64,000 nucleotides of DNA from Lingula anatina (Eukaryota > Brachiopoda > Lingulata > Lingulida > Lingulidae). The position numbers and the translations under genes are program-made. The notes below the pieces were generated by a model that saw only the letters and a program-made list of their open reading frames with translations, was not told where the DNA came from and made no database searches. This document shows, one piece after another, positions 35,419 through 46,139 of this stretch. The stretch is from positions 20,230 to 84,229 of the forward strand of contig NW_019776038.1 in NCBI RefSeq assembly GCF_001039355.2, given 5' to 3'. The stretch's first letter is position 1, and every line of letters begins with the position of its first letter.

Positions 35419-35419
35419 N
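35419..35419. other. Single N, probable scaffold join
   Basis: The sequence switches here from a plus-strand promoter-like segment to the middle of receptor copy B. Confidence 0.8.
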
Positions 35420-37385
35420 TACATAAACAAGATATAGCTAAGCATATCACAGTTACGATTCCTTCAGAAGCGGACAGATTGTTATTTATTTGGTTGACGT
35501 ATGGATTAGAAGAGTTTCCCGTAGAATCATTAACCTCATGTCTTCTGAATAACGACTCCAGGGTATCAGCACATACCCATACCTGATTATCCCACACTTG
35601 ATAATCCTCTCTGTCTATCACGGTATTTGCGACATGAACTGAAATAGACCCATTCTGCAAAATACCATAGTCAGAAGTATTAAGGGCAATACGAGGGCAG
35701 TCGCTTACCCCAGAGTGGAAAGGGCTGAAGGTGTATGTGTTACCGATATATTTAAATGTTTCATTCGTGTTGTTATTATAAGCAGCAACTATCACGTCAA
35801 TGACTTGACCAAGCGCTATTATGATTGTTGCATTAAGTTGGTTTTCGCCAACTTTCGTATCATTTGTTTTCAGTAGAAATTGGGTTTCTATGTTGGCAGC
35901 CCTTGGATTAACAGTGTCGACATAGTTCGTTACAACTTCTCCATGTGATGGGAATGCTTTCTCAAAGAACGTTGTCAGTGCCCGTGCTATGTCCGTCTTC
36001 TGTCCTTTAAAAGGGTGAAGTATTTGAAATTCGTCAATGCCCAAAGGAACCGTCTCGTTTGGGTCTTTCGTAGCCCATACCGTCACGATTTTCACGTTAC
36101 TAAGAGGGTATCTGTACACGCAGACGCCGTCCTGCAACAAGTAATCTCTTGAGCATTGAATCGGTTTACACGACTGGTCAAAGACAAAGCAATTTGACAG
36201 TGTTTCCTTGATAACTGCCCTCTCTTCTTCCTGGGACGTTTTGACACTAATGCGAAGGCCATCGAGGCCGTTAAAATCCATAAGAACTCGAAAGGAGAAA
36301 AAAGAAATATCCGTGTCCCGATCACCGATTAATCCTCCAAAGCAGTTCACGTTAAGCCGATCCTTAAAGTTACACATACCACAGAATTCATTTTTAAACT
36401 TTTGTCCACCAAAGACGTATAATTGGTAACGATGGCATTCGCGGACCAATTTTTCATTGGTGCAGTTTTTCGAGCAGTCCCCGACGGCATGCTCACACAG
36501 GCGATACGGACTCCAGGCCGGAGGCATGATGGCCTGTTTGCACTGGTCACTGTTCTCTAGCTCAGTGATGGCGTTTGATGAATTTTCGAGGTAAACAGGT
36601 TGAGAGCAGTTGAATTGCAGCTCCCAGAATATGAAGTCGCCTATACCGTTGCAGACGGCACAAAAGGAGTTTCGGTAATGGACTCCGGTTCTTCTGTCGG
36701 TTACGGGCAGGAGATATTTTACATCGAGATAAAGGGGATTGCCCTCTTTCTCACAGCCATTGGTAACCATCTGAGATGTCCAGTTGGTGGGGCATTTTCC
36801 AATGACAAGCACATTATTACTTGAGGTCCTCTCTGTTGAGTAAAAAGGATACTTCATCCTCTGGCAGATAGTTCCCGAATGGTAATCGACACTCATGTTC
36901 AGAGTTGATTTCAACGCAGAATACTTCGCCTTTACATCCGGGCATTTGCTGTCCACATCTGGACAACAGTCGCCGTAAAAATTACACATGTAATCGCAAG
37001 AGCACCACTTCAGTCGGTCTTTCCATCGACTGCTGACTGCACCACAGTGGCCTTCGCACGTCATGTTATTGGCGTATAGTCCACATGGGGGCGCGGTTTC
37101 GAAGCGCGGAGTTGGTGGCTCGCGGTCTGGTTCTCCGCAGAGAAACTCGGAAGAAACCGACATCGTTTTGGTCGACACTGTGTAGGCTTCGATGGCTGTG
37201 AACGTGCTTCCGTTATACCCCTCTGTTGCTGTTGTAGTTGCTGTTGTTGTCATAGCAGTTGTTGGTGTTGTTGTTGACGTCGCCAAAAGTCCATGTCCAT
37301 CCTGTATACAGCAAATGAAGTACAAGCTTAGTACGAAATAGCCCGCGTGTCTGCAGCGTGGCCTTGTGTTACGGGTAGAAACCAT
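35420..37385 (-). pseudogene. Receptor copy B, N-terminal half (somatomedin-B ectodomain to helix 1)
   Basis: ATG at 37385 starts MVSTRNTRPRCRHAGYFVLS, a signal peptide like copy C's. A Thr-rich linker replaces C's proline-rich stretch. The somatomedin-B domain is at about residues 109-148 (TCEGHC…KWCSCDYMCNFYGDCCPD), followed by the same Cys-rich ectodomain (for example NAITELENSDQCKQAIMPPA). The frame is open to helix 1 (EGIVTVICLAISCLC) and stops at the N. No disabling change is seen in this half, so the gene may be functional if the interruption is an assembly artefact. Confidence 0.85.
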
Positions 37386-37894
37386 GGTGCTGAAATGAAT
37401 AAACGTGTAGTGAAGTACGATCCCTTATAAGGATGCTGTCCTTACTAATGTCAATCATTGACAGTAATAATTATTGAAACATTGCAATCCTGCCCCATTA
37501 GTGCCTATTAAATATCGATCAACTGTTTTGCAAATACAAAATCAATGATTAGAGGATACGCTTAAGGATATTGTCACCCTTCGACCAAAATTCTTTTTGT
37601 ACTGCCTCACACATTATTTTGGGTATTAAATAATTCTTCAGTGTTCATTTACACATATGTTATCTTACGAGTGACATCATAATTGCGATTATGAGGTAAA
37701 AACTGGAAAAAATACGGTTTCTTAAATTTCTCTTTTACCTAAGCACCCAAGAATAAAAGCACAGGTACAACTATCTCTAATGTGAGAGAGACTGCAAGGA
37801 TACCATTGATATTTCCGAGGTTTTTTTCATTGTTTAAAATCTCCACAAAGAGATGAATTATTGAATACATTTGATTCAGGAAAAAACTCATTTT

Positions 37895-38267
37895 CGGTAT
37901 CTGAATGATAATAAAGTGTTACAATATCCTTAATGGACTATGTAACAGCTTTCAGTCAACGCCGATTTAATGACACCATTTAGTGCTCTAAAACCCAGAC
38001 AGCGATTTTTTTAAAGGCTTAGTTCAATTTTTTTTTACGTTGATATAACAAAATAATACCTATGTTTTATGAAAATTTGTACGGTATCTGAATGATAATA
38101 AAGAGTTACAATATCCTTAATGGACTATGTAACAGCTTTCAGTAAACGCCGATTTAATGAGACCATTTAGTACGCCAAAACCCAGCCAGCGATTTTTTTA
38201 GAAAGGCTTAGTTCAGATTTTATCATTGAAAAAGCAAAATGATACCTTTGTTTTATGAAAAGTTTGC
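37895..38267. repeat. Tandem duplication, 187-bp unit x 2
   Basis: The unit begins GGTATCTGAATGATAATAAA and contains ATATCCTTAATGGACTATGT; the second starts at 38083 with about 90% identity by eye. A piece (GGACTATGTAACATCTTTCA) recurs at 44641 upstream of copy C. Confidence 0.9.
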
Positions 38268-40148
38268 AATTATGCGCTCATAACTCCATAACAAAAACAT
38301 TTAAACCAAAATGACGACACAGGACTGTGGCCTATGCACCCCTGGTCTACTATGCTAATTTTTGTGATAAAATCTTGTTCAGGGATGAAGTTACGCTCCA
38401 TACCGATTGCCATCTCACCTCAAAATAGAAATTGTTAAACTGACGATTAAAGCTTTGAGTTGCTTATGCTTATACATTGCAACGAAAAATATATGAGTTC
38501 AATGCCTGTCTTATGTGCATCGTTATCTGGTAGCGCATTTTGTTTTAAAGGCCCACTAAGCAGGGTAAACGTGATCGGTGCATGATGAGAGATGAATGTG
38601 CCCGATGAAAACTTCGCAATATTAGTAAAAGATATGGATTCAGCTAGCAGCTAGCTTGTTATCAGTCATACAAAACATCCATTTCTTGTTTTTGTAAAAC
38701 TAAAATGGCAAAATTTGTCCCGTTTAATTGGACTGTTTCTGAATTTTCTACCTTTGTGATAAAAATTTTCATTTGAATCTTAGGTCTTACAGTTTTACCA
38801 ACCTTTTTTACCGCTAAAGCGCGGCACTGCTCTAGTTTCGTTTGCGTGTCTTCGAGATCAGGCATACGAAGGGATTGGGCGCATAACTTTAATATGGGCG
38901 CAATAAAAACAAACTGATCTGTGAACTTACAGATCTGCGGATCAAATATGGCGCCACCCACTTGAAAGCGTGCCGTGATATTTAACTGCTCTGCCCCCGC
39001 TGGGACGGTGTTCGTGGGAAACGGAGATCCATTGTAAAGTGCTAGTGAGTCCGCCAGTCAACTTTGTTGTGAATGCTCTCTGTAATATACGATGACTTTG
39101 AACTGTATTCTAAAACTACCAACTCCCGACATGTGTACCTTTAATTTGTGAGAATAGCTTCCTGATAATTGGGACGACAAACAATGACTGAAAGGCTGCT
39201 TAATGAACCTTGGATCCATAAGTGATGGCTCCAAGTTTTTTTTTTAATTGTAGCTACTGCCATTAGTTTTAAGGATTATGATACATGCTTAACACATTTA
39301 TCTCTCTTCTGCCATTCATATTCTTTCAAAGGAACTAAAGAAAGAATAGATAATAAAACAGCTGAACTCATGGTGATACAAATGTTAGTAAAACGCAACG
39401 GTCCATACCGGTAGCCGACTTTGATAAAAGTACTTTTTATCTTTGTACGTTTCAGAAAAGTACCGTCAGAATTACTTGGGCCATTTTATGCTTCTTAAAA
39501 GGATATCAATGATTTAACCAAAACATTGACAAAAAAATGCCTCACCTACATATGCACTATTGCCTTAACCTTGAGCGGGTTTTTTTTTTTTTTTTTAACG
39601 ATACGCAAGCTAGGGCACTATGAACTGTAATGTGCGTAAGCTCCCGAACACACAGTTGGGCATGTGTATGAATTGCAAGTACATTCCCGTACATATGTGT
39701 AAAAATGCACTTCACTACCCTTTTTACATATACTATACATGCACAGGTAAGTGGTAGAAAACTCCCCCCCACCCATCAACCCGTCCATTAACAAGGGTAT
39801 CTACTGTGGTAAACACTTAACACTATCGTTAAGTCGTCAACATACTAACTCCAATACTCCAACTGACCCTAACTTGCACTAACCATTTGGAAGCCCGGTG
39901 TCATATACCAGAAAGTCCCCCGTGACAGAGAGTCCGTTTCCCATTACTTTGAAGAGGTGAGCCGCGCCCTAGATTTTGACCCACTTAGGTCAGACTTACC
40001 CTAACCATTATAAATATATGGAGGGCGGACTTTCTGCCACACGGACCCTCAGTTTCGTGACACCGGACTTCCAGCCCTATTACACTGGGACAATAGAGTC
40101 TTTTCCACGGTCACGTGACTTCCGCTAAATTATCCGTGGGAACGCGAG
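38268..40148. other. Intergenic stretch upstream of receptor copy B
   Basis: No gene is supported. A 99-codon minus-strand frame at 38662-38961 has no recognisable domain. Positions 39350-39870 match 46140-46660 as part of the segmental duplication. A poly-T run is at about 39580-39597. The N at 40149 ends the stretch. Confidence 0.55.
39350..39870. repeat. Duplicated flank (pairs with 46140-46660)
   Basis: CAAGCTAGGGCACT, TGAATTGCAAGTACATTCC, TACACATGCACAGGTAAGTG (39731 region) and ATTAACAAGGGTATCTACTG correspond to CAAGCTAGGGCACT, TGAATTACATGTACATTCC, CACATGTACAGGTAAATGG and ATTAACAAAGGTACCCACTG at 46390-46610. Confidence 0.8.
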
Positions 40149-40149
40149 N
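40149..40149. other. Single N, probable scaffold join
   Basis: A lone N within GCGAGNACATTG, just before the truncated fourth receptor remnant. Confidence 0.7.
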
Positions 40150-40219
40150 ACATTGCATGTGAACGAATCCTTAGTGTGTTATCTCTTTTCAAACAGATAT
40201 CAGACCAATTGCAGTTCTA

Positions 40220-40540
40220 CTTTACATTAGTTGCCTAAATGGTCTTATCATCTGAAAAGAGAATAGATTATAAAATGCATTGTGACATGCTTTTTAGGTA
40301 TCAAATATAATACATTTAGATATATTATTAGACAAATAAGAGAAAAAACGTCCTGTGAACTGTTCTTGGTTCGATTTTCGCTTGATTCTGGGATTTCTTT
40401 TATCCCTCTCCAATCATAGTACAAGCTCTGGGAACTGTTTTTGTCACAGTATCAGATAGTCTCTGGGCTATCCTTGCAGTCTCTCTCACATTAGAGATAG
40501 TTGTACCTGTACTTTTATTCTTTGACGTTCCGTTGCTCTA
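40220..40540 (-). pseudogene. Remnant of a fourth receptor copy (3' UTR and last codons only)
   Basis: GTTGCCTAAATGGTC, TGACATGCTTTTTAGGTATC, ACGTCCTGTGAACTG, AGTCTCTCTCACATTAGAGA and TTTATTCTTTGACGTTCCGT follow the order of the copy-C 3' region at 41250-41570 with more divergence. It then fuses abruptly at about 40540 to sequence related to 40895 onward, leaving only the extreme 3' end of a coding region. Confidence 0.75.
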
Positions 40541-41404
40541 AGAGATTAGAACATTGTATAATCTAAAAATTTTTATAGTCAGGTAATTCAAAACAGCGGC
40601 TGTCAAGTAAACTCCTTGTTAGATGTGCTGACGTGAATATAAATAATAAATGTAATCGACTTGGGATTGTTCATGAATGTATCATTCTCGGTGAAAACAT
40701 TTCATTGAAAAGCAGCAAAGCACTGAACCTCCCCTCCATTGCCAAATTCCTACCTTTAAAACTATATCTAATTCATTTCCTGTTTGCGACGAGCACTTCA
40801 ATTAACTGATTGGGCTAACTGCTTAGAAATGGGGTGAGTGTTTGATCTTTTTAATGATTACACCCGTGACACCTGGGAGCACTCTAAGAGATCAGAACGC
40901 CGTATAACCCAAACAACAACTTTTATAATCAAGCAGACAGCGCCATATACAGGGGATTTAAAACAGCGGCTGTGTCAATTAAGCCACACATTTCAAATAA
41001 GATGCTTTATTCATTGTAACGAATACATCCACATGGGTAGATGAAATTGTACAATAGAAATTGAGGTTATAGATACATTTAATATTCAGTAATGACATAA
41101 TAAAATAAAGGCATTTTCATACTAGGACAATGAATTCTAATAGGTTAAGGCTTGTAAAACCTGTCAGTGACGCACCTTTTAAATGGCCCCCGGGCCAACT
41201 GGTGTGATCTCCCCTATTTGAAACAGACAGCAGACAAGTTCTGCTAGTTGCCTAAATGGTCTTTTTCTGTAACATGGATTTTCTAGAAAGCAGTTTAAAT
41301 ATAGAATAATAGCATGCTTTGTAGGTGTCAAATGTAATACAATAATATAAATTATTAGAGAAATAAGAGACAAAACGTCCTGTGAACTGTTTTTAGTGCG
41401 ATTT

Positions 41405-41410
41405 TTTATT
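41405..41410 (-). terminator. Polyadenylation signal of receptor copy C
   Basis: Minus-strand AATAAA (plus-strand TTTATT) lies about 117 nt after the stop of copy C; the equivalent in copy B is AATGAA. Confidence 0.55.
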
Positions 41411-41526
41411 GATTCAGGAAATTCAATTATCCTTCTCCAATCGAAATACAAGCTCTGTGAACTGTTTTTGCCACAGTTTTAGATAGCCTCTGGGCTTTCA
41501 ATGGTATCCTTGCAATCTCTCTCACA

Positions 41527-44460
41527 TTAGAGATGAGTTGTACCTGTGCTTTTATTCTTCGACGTTGCGTTGCTCCTATTTGACGAAGCGGGAAGGACGG
41601 GTGTAGAGCCCGAGGCATGGTGGCTTGTTTTCAGTCTGATTTTTTTCCTCAAATCTTCCAATACTCTCTTGGTGCACACTGTAGATAAAAAGATGTACGC
41701 ACCGTCCAATGAGGCTGTGACAATAAATATATACCAAAACACAGTGAACACTGTTGGGTCACTCATCAGACTGGCAATAAAACCAAAAATCCAATGTGCC
41801 CCCATCAATGTAAACAGCTTCACATAGATAGAAAAAGGGTGATTTTTATTTTTAGAAGAGTTCAGTTCTTTGGCGCTGTTCATGGCGCCATGAATTGCTC
41901 GGGAGGCTATCGTGAAAAGTATCAGATTCACAAGGATAATCAAGCCGACTGGGGCCACCATGAATATAATAAGAGGGTATTTCTTGGAAATCCAGCAAAT
42001 TCCTGACGCGTAATTCGCTTGGAAGTCTTCATTGATGTCGACAAAGTCCAAAATTAGACATGTCGCCACAATCAACCCAGAGCAAAGCGAGGTATAGATA
42101 CAGTACGTGAGGAACCGTTTCCTCGACCCTCCAGATCGATCGGAAGTCAGAGACGATTTCGTACCAAATGTCCGTGTCATGTCGACTGCAATGGCGTTCA
42201 TCCAAAGAACGGAACACAGTACACTCCAATGGAACAATACAGCAATAACTTGGCATCCGACTTCGTTGCCGAGAAAAAAAGGCCTTATTAGGAAGAGGAC
42301 TTTCGATATGAAGAGGACAAAAACGAGGCAAAATTGAAGTCTTCCTGGAAACGTCCGAAAGATGGAAACAAATGGCTGCAACACAATCCGTAAAAGTAAA
42401 CATAAACAAGATATGGCTAAGCATATCACCGTCACGATTCCTTCAGTAACGGACAGATTACTGTATATTTGGTTGTCGAATGGATTAGAAGAGTTTCCCG
42501 TAGAATTATTAACCTCATGACTTGTGAATAACGACCCCAGGGTATCAGCGCATACCCATACCTGATTATTCCACACTTGATAATCATTTCTGTCTATCAC
42601 GGTATTTGCGACATGAAGTGAAATGGACCCATTCTCCAAAATGGCATAGTCAGAAGCATTAAGGCCAATACGAGGGCAGTCGCTTACCCCAGAGTGAAAG
42701 GGGCTAAAGGTGTATGTGTTACCGATATATTTAAATGTTTCATTCGTGTTGTTATTATAAGCAGCAACTATCACGTCAATGACCTGACCAAGGGCTAGCA
42801 TGATTGTTACATTAACCTGGTTTTGACCAACGTTCGCATCATTTGTTTTCAGTAGAAACTGGGTTTCCATGGTGGCAGCCCGTGGATTTGCAGTGTCAAA
42901 ATAGTTCGTTACAACTTCGCCATGTGATGAGAATGCTTTCTCAAAGAATGCCGTCAGTGCCTGGACGATGTCCGTCTTTTGTTTTTTAAAAGGGTAAAGT
43001 CTTTGAAAGTTTCTGGCGGAAGGAACCGTCTCGTTTGGGTCTTTAGTAACCCATGTCGTCACGATTTTAACATCACTAAGAGGGTATCTGTACACGCAGA
43101 CGCCGTCCAGCAACGTGAAATCTCTTGAGCATTGAATCGGTTTACACGACTGGCCAAAGATAATGCAATTTGACAGTGTTTCCTTGATAACTGGCTTTTC
43201 GTCTTTCTGTGACGTTTTGACACCAATGCGAAGGCCGTCGAGACTGTTGAAATCCATAAGAACTCGAAAAGAGAAGAAAGAAATATCTGTGCCCGGAATG
43301 TCGCCAGGCAATGTGCCTTTAGAACAATACATGTCAAGCAGATTCTCATAGTTACACATACCGCAGAATTCGTTTTTATAGTCATTTCCACTTGAGACGT
43401 ACAATTGGTAACGATGGCATTCGCGGATCAATTTTTCATTGGTGCAGTTTTTCGAGCATTCCCCGACGGCATGCTCACACAGGCGATACGGACTCCAGGC
43501 CGGAGGCATGATGGCCTGTTTGCACTGGTCGCTGTTCTCTAGCTCAGTGATGGGGTTTGAAGAATTTTCAAGGTAAACTGGTTGGGAACAGTTGAATTGC
43601 AACTCCCAGAATATGAAGTCGTCAATACCGTTGCAGACAGCACAAAAAGAGTTTCGGTAATGGACTCCGGTCCTTCTGTCGGTTACGGGCAAGAGATATT
43701 TTACATCCAGATAAAGGGGATCGCCCTCTTTCTCGCAGCCATTGGTAACCATCTGAGATGTCCAGTTGGTGGTGCATTTTCCAATGACAAGCACATTATT
43801 CGTTATTTCGTTCTCTGTTGAGCGAAAAGGATATTTCATCTTCTGGCAGATAGTTCCCGAGTGGAAATCGGCAGTCATGTTCAGCGTTGGTTTCAAAGCC
43901 GAATACTTCACCTTTTCATCCGGGCATTTGCTATCCACATCCGGGCAACAGTCGCCGTAGAAATTACACATGAAGTCGCAAGAGCACCACTTTGGGCGTT
44001 GGTCTTCCCAACGACTGCTGACGGTACCACAGTGGCTTTCGCACGTCAACTTATTGGCGTATTGTCCACATGAGGGCACGTTTTCGAAGCCCGGAGTTGG
44101 TGGCTCGCGGTCTGGCCCTCCGCAGAGAAACTCGGAAGAAACAGCCATCACCGGGGCCGGCACTGTGTGGGGTATGAGTGGTGTTGGCGTCGTCTGCGGG
44201 AGGTTTATTATTAAAGGCGGTGGAGTTAGTAGTACGGGCGCTGGGGGTGTCATAGGAATCACTTCGATGACTGTGAACGTGCTTCCGTTATATCCCTCTG
44301 TTGCTGTTGTAGTTGTTGTTGTTGTCGTAGCAGTTGTTGGTGTTGTTGTTGATGTCGTCAAAAGTCCAAGACCATTCCGAATACAGCAAATGAAGTACAA
44401 GCTTAGTACGAAATAGCCCGCATTTCTGTAGCCTGGCCTTGTGTTACGGGTAGAATCCAT
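41527..44460 (-). CDS. Receptor copy C: somatomedin-B plus Methuselah-like seven-helix receptor (intact, single exon)
   Basis: An open frame of 977 residues. The signal peptide is at about 12-33 (GYFVLSLYFICC). A Thr-rich run (36-53) and a Pro-rich segment (70-105) follow, then a somatomedin-B domain at 139-179 with CSCDFMCNFYGDCCPD. The ectodomain (to about 670) has many N-x-S/T sites and paired cysteines (for example CAVCNGIDDF and CGMCNYENLL). Seven helices lie at about 672-925, with VDMTRTFGTK after helix 3, YPLIIFMVAPVGL in helix 5, GAHWIFGFIASL in helix 6 and TASLDGAYIF in helix 7. The tail is Ser/Thr/Lys-rich. It is closest to copy B and more distant from A. It is an adhesion-type or Methuselah-like GPCR; somatomedin-B domains usually mediate protein-protein contacts outside the cell. 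Ligand and G protein are unknown. Confidence 0.94.
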   Translation of the reverse strand: MDSTRNTRPGYRNAGYFVLSLYFICCIRNGLGLLTTSTTTPTTATTTTTTTTATEGYNGSTFTVIEVIPMTPPAPVLLTPPPLIINLPQTTPTPLIPHTVPAPVMAVSSEFLCGGPDREPPTPGFENVPSCGQYANKLTCESHCGTVSSRWEDQRPKWCSCDFMCNFYGDCCPDVDSKCPDEKVKYSALKPTLNMTADFHSGTICQKMKYPFRSTENEITNNVLVIGKCTTNWTSQMVTNGCEKEGDPLYLDVKYLLPVTDRRTGVHYRNSFCAVCNGIDDFIFWELQFNCSQPVYLENSSNPITELENSDQCKQAIMPPAWSPYRLCEHAVGECSKNCTNEKLIRECHRYQLYVSSGNDYKNEFCGMCNYENLLDMYCSKGTLPGDIPGTDISFFSFRVLMDFNSLDGLRIGVKTSQKDEKPVIKETLSNCIIFGQSCKPIQCSRDFTLLDGVCVYRYPLSDVKIVTTWVTKDPNETVPSARNFQRLYPFKKQKTDIVQALTAFFEKAFSSHGEVVTNYFDTANPRAATMETQFLLKTNDANVGQNQVNVTIMLALGQVIDVIVAAYNNNTNETFKYIGNTYTFSPFHSGVSDCPRIGLNASDYAILENGSISLHVANTVIDRNDYQVWNNQVWVCADTLGSLFTSHEVNNSTGNSSNPFDNQIYSNLSVTEGIVTVICLAISCLCLLLRIVLQPFVSIFRTFPGRLQFCLVFVLFISKVLFLIRPFFLGNEVGCQVIAVLFHWSVLCSVLWMNAIAVDMTRTFGTKSSLTSDRSGGSRKRFLTYCIYTSLCSGLIVATCLILDFVDINEDFQANYASGICWISKKYPLIIFMVAPVGLIILVNLILFTIASRAIHGAMNSAKELNSSKNKNHPFSIYVKLFTLMGAHWIFGFIASLMSDPTVFTVFWYIFIVTASLDGAYIFLSTVCTKRVLEDLRKKIRLKTSHHASGSTPVLPASSNRSNATSKNKSTGTTHL

Positions 44461-44963
44461 GGTGCTGAAATGAGTAAACGTGCAGTGAAGTACGATCCCT
44501 TATACGGATGCTGCCCTTATTAATATCAATATTATTGACAGTAAACATTATTGAAACATTGTGTCCCGGCCCCATTAGTGTCTATTAGATATCGATCAAC
44601 TGTTTTGCAAATAGGATTAATGATTAAAGCATACGCTTAATGGACTATGTAACATCTTTCAGTTAGTTGTGGGCAATTATCCGGAAAGGAAATCCCAATG
44701 GTTGAATGAATGATTTAGCATTGACTTTTAACGGCCATTAATCATATAAGTTCATGAAATAAGGACAGAGAGGCGAGTTTTGCGCTAATCTTTTAAGCCC
44801 ACTGCCAATGGGACTAGTTTGCCTCAGACATATATGTCTGCCTGGTGGTCAGAATAAAAATTAATTCGTTCGAAGTTCTTGAAATCGAAAGGATATGTAA
44901 AAATAATCCAAACCACAGCTAAAAATTATTACCAGTCGGACCCAACTAGTAACTTCGCTCGAA

Positions 44964-45032
44964 CCCCCCCCCCCCCCCACCCCACACACACACACACACA
45001 CAAGCACACACACGCACACACACATACACACG
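44964..45032. repeat. Poly-C followed by (CA)n
   Basis: Fifteen C residues, then CCCCA and a long CA array with G and T interruptions. Confidence 0.93.
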
Positions 45033-45300
45033 CATTTTACTTTCCCAAAACGAAGTGCGGCAGCCCGTTTTCTTTCCTCCCCATATTATACAGCACAGCT
45101 TATAGTCTGCGTCAAGCTTTTTTTTGCCTCTAATATTTGGCGTTGTTACTGTAAATAAAAGCTGAGGGCGTGGACGAAATGATTTATGGTTTCAATGTCT
45201 CTAAATATATGCATGGGGTTAGACGTATGAGAAAAACGGTCAGCAGCATACATGTATGTTTGCTTTTTCGCCTACGTGGCACTGCACAAGCAGTTTTTTA

Positions 45301-45645
45301 TTAAAGGGATAATAACTCTTCGTATGAGATCTATTTTTCACAATAAAAACATTGTGAACAACTCATAGAAATATAATATATTCTGTTTTACCACAAAAAC
45401 GGCAGTTATAGCTATTATTCTGATATCTGAGCTTGTCTTTAGACCACGTGACCTCCAATGATGGCTATACTTTGTCATAATCTCTTAAGAGATTATAACT
45501 TAAAAACAAACTTTTTAGAAAAAAACCAGGGACTAACTTTGAATGTAAAAATAGATTCGTTAACCATTGGTAAGTATGGGAAAATTGTTGTTTACTCCAG
45601 GAAAATTCATTTTTTGGTCAAAACGAAGAGTTGTTATCCCTTTAA
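45301..45645. mobile_element. MITE family 3, plus orientation
   Basis: Ends TTAAAGGGATAATAACTCTT and AAGAGTTGTTATCCCTTTAA are inverted repeats. The interior (GACCACGTGACCTCCA, AGGAAAATTCATTTTTTGG) matches the reverse complement of 51851-52203. No ORF. TTAA at both tips may be part of the terminus or a target duplication. Confidence 0.85.
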
Positions 45646-45753
45646 GTACACGTGCGCTTTTTTTATTTGTGACTTGTTTAGTGTGGAAAATGATATCCTC
45701 GATTATCTGTGAAAAGGTAATATACAGCGAGTAACAAGTGCTTAATTATCACC

Positions 45754-45755
<2 letters not shown>

Positions 45756-45796
<41 letters not shown>
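45756..45796. repeat. (TA)n microsatellite
   Basis: About 20 uninterrupted TA units. Confidence 0.95.
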
Positions 45797-45798
<2 letters not shown>

Positions 45799-46139
45799 AC
45801 ACCTGTGTTACTATCCGGTGCCCGTATGCCCCATGTACCTGTATAATTACACCTTTATCTGTCTCTTGTGTTGTTCACGGTCAATGCGTCGAGAAATTAA
45901 GCAGGATCTTCAGAATACTTTCAACACCTTCTCTTTAGATGGGGTCAATGTAAAGCAAAAGAAAGCGAATTCAGTAAAGGTAGAGTCAAAAGAAGGAAAG
46001 AATTTTTTTCTGCGACCTACCAGCCGTTTTTTCTTCAGTATATATATATAACATATAAAATCATATGTAAAATGTATAATTCAAAATAAAGAGAGCACAA
46101 ATATTTTACAATGAGTTTTGTCTTTGAGAGATACAAGCT

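Larger units (their letters stand above)
34957..35419 (+). other. 463-bp unrelated segment splitting receptor copy B; promoter-like, ends at N
   Basis: The seven bases TACATAA occur at both borders (34950-34956 and 35420-35426), and removing the segment plus one border copy restores the reading frame exactly. On the plus strand it holds three tandem CRE-containing units, a TATA-like CTATATAT (35325-35332) and, about 60 bp on, ATG at 35393 opening MSQFFKLG before the N at 35419. It therefore looks like the 5' end of another gene. Because it abuts an N, a chimeric scaffold join is as likely as a true insertion with a 7-bp target duplication. Confidence 0.75.
33177..37460. repeat. Segmental duplication unit containing receptor copy B
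   Basis: Positions 33183-33640, 33680-34180 and the copy-B coding region align almost continuously with 40611-41070, 41090-41525 and copy C. Offsets are about 7.42 kb at the left and 7.07 kb at the right; the difference comes largely from the 463-bp intrusion in B and the proline-rich insert in C. A separate stretch at 39350-39870 matches 46140-46660. Confidence 0.88.
40611..44640. repeat. Segmental duplication unit containing receptor copy C
   Basis: Partner of 33177-37460; TGTGCTGACGTGAATATAAA and ATGGGGTGAGTGTTTGATCT occur at the same relative places. Confidence 0.88.

Noticed and set aside
38662-38961. 99-codon minus-strand frame
   Set aside because: No recognisable domain, no splice or promoter context and no copy in the duplicated partner region.
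45301-45645. Possible piggyBac element because of TTAA at both ends
   Set aside because: The second copy (51851-52203) extends the inverted repeat outward to ACACTTAA, so TTAA is probably part of the terminus, not a target duplication.
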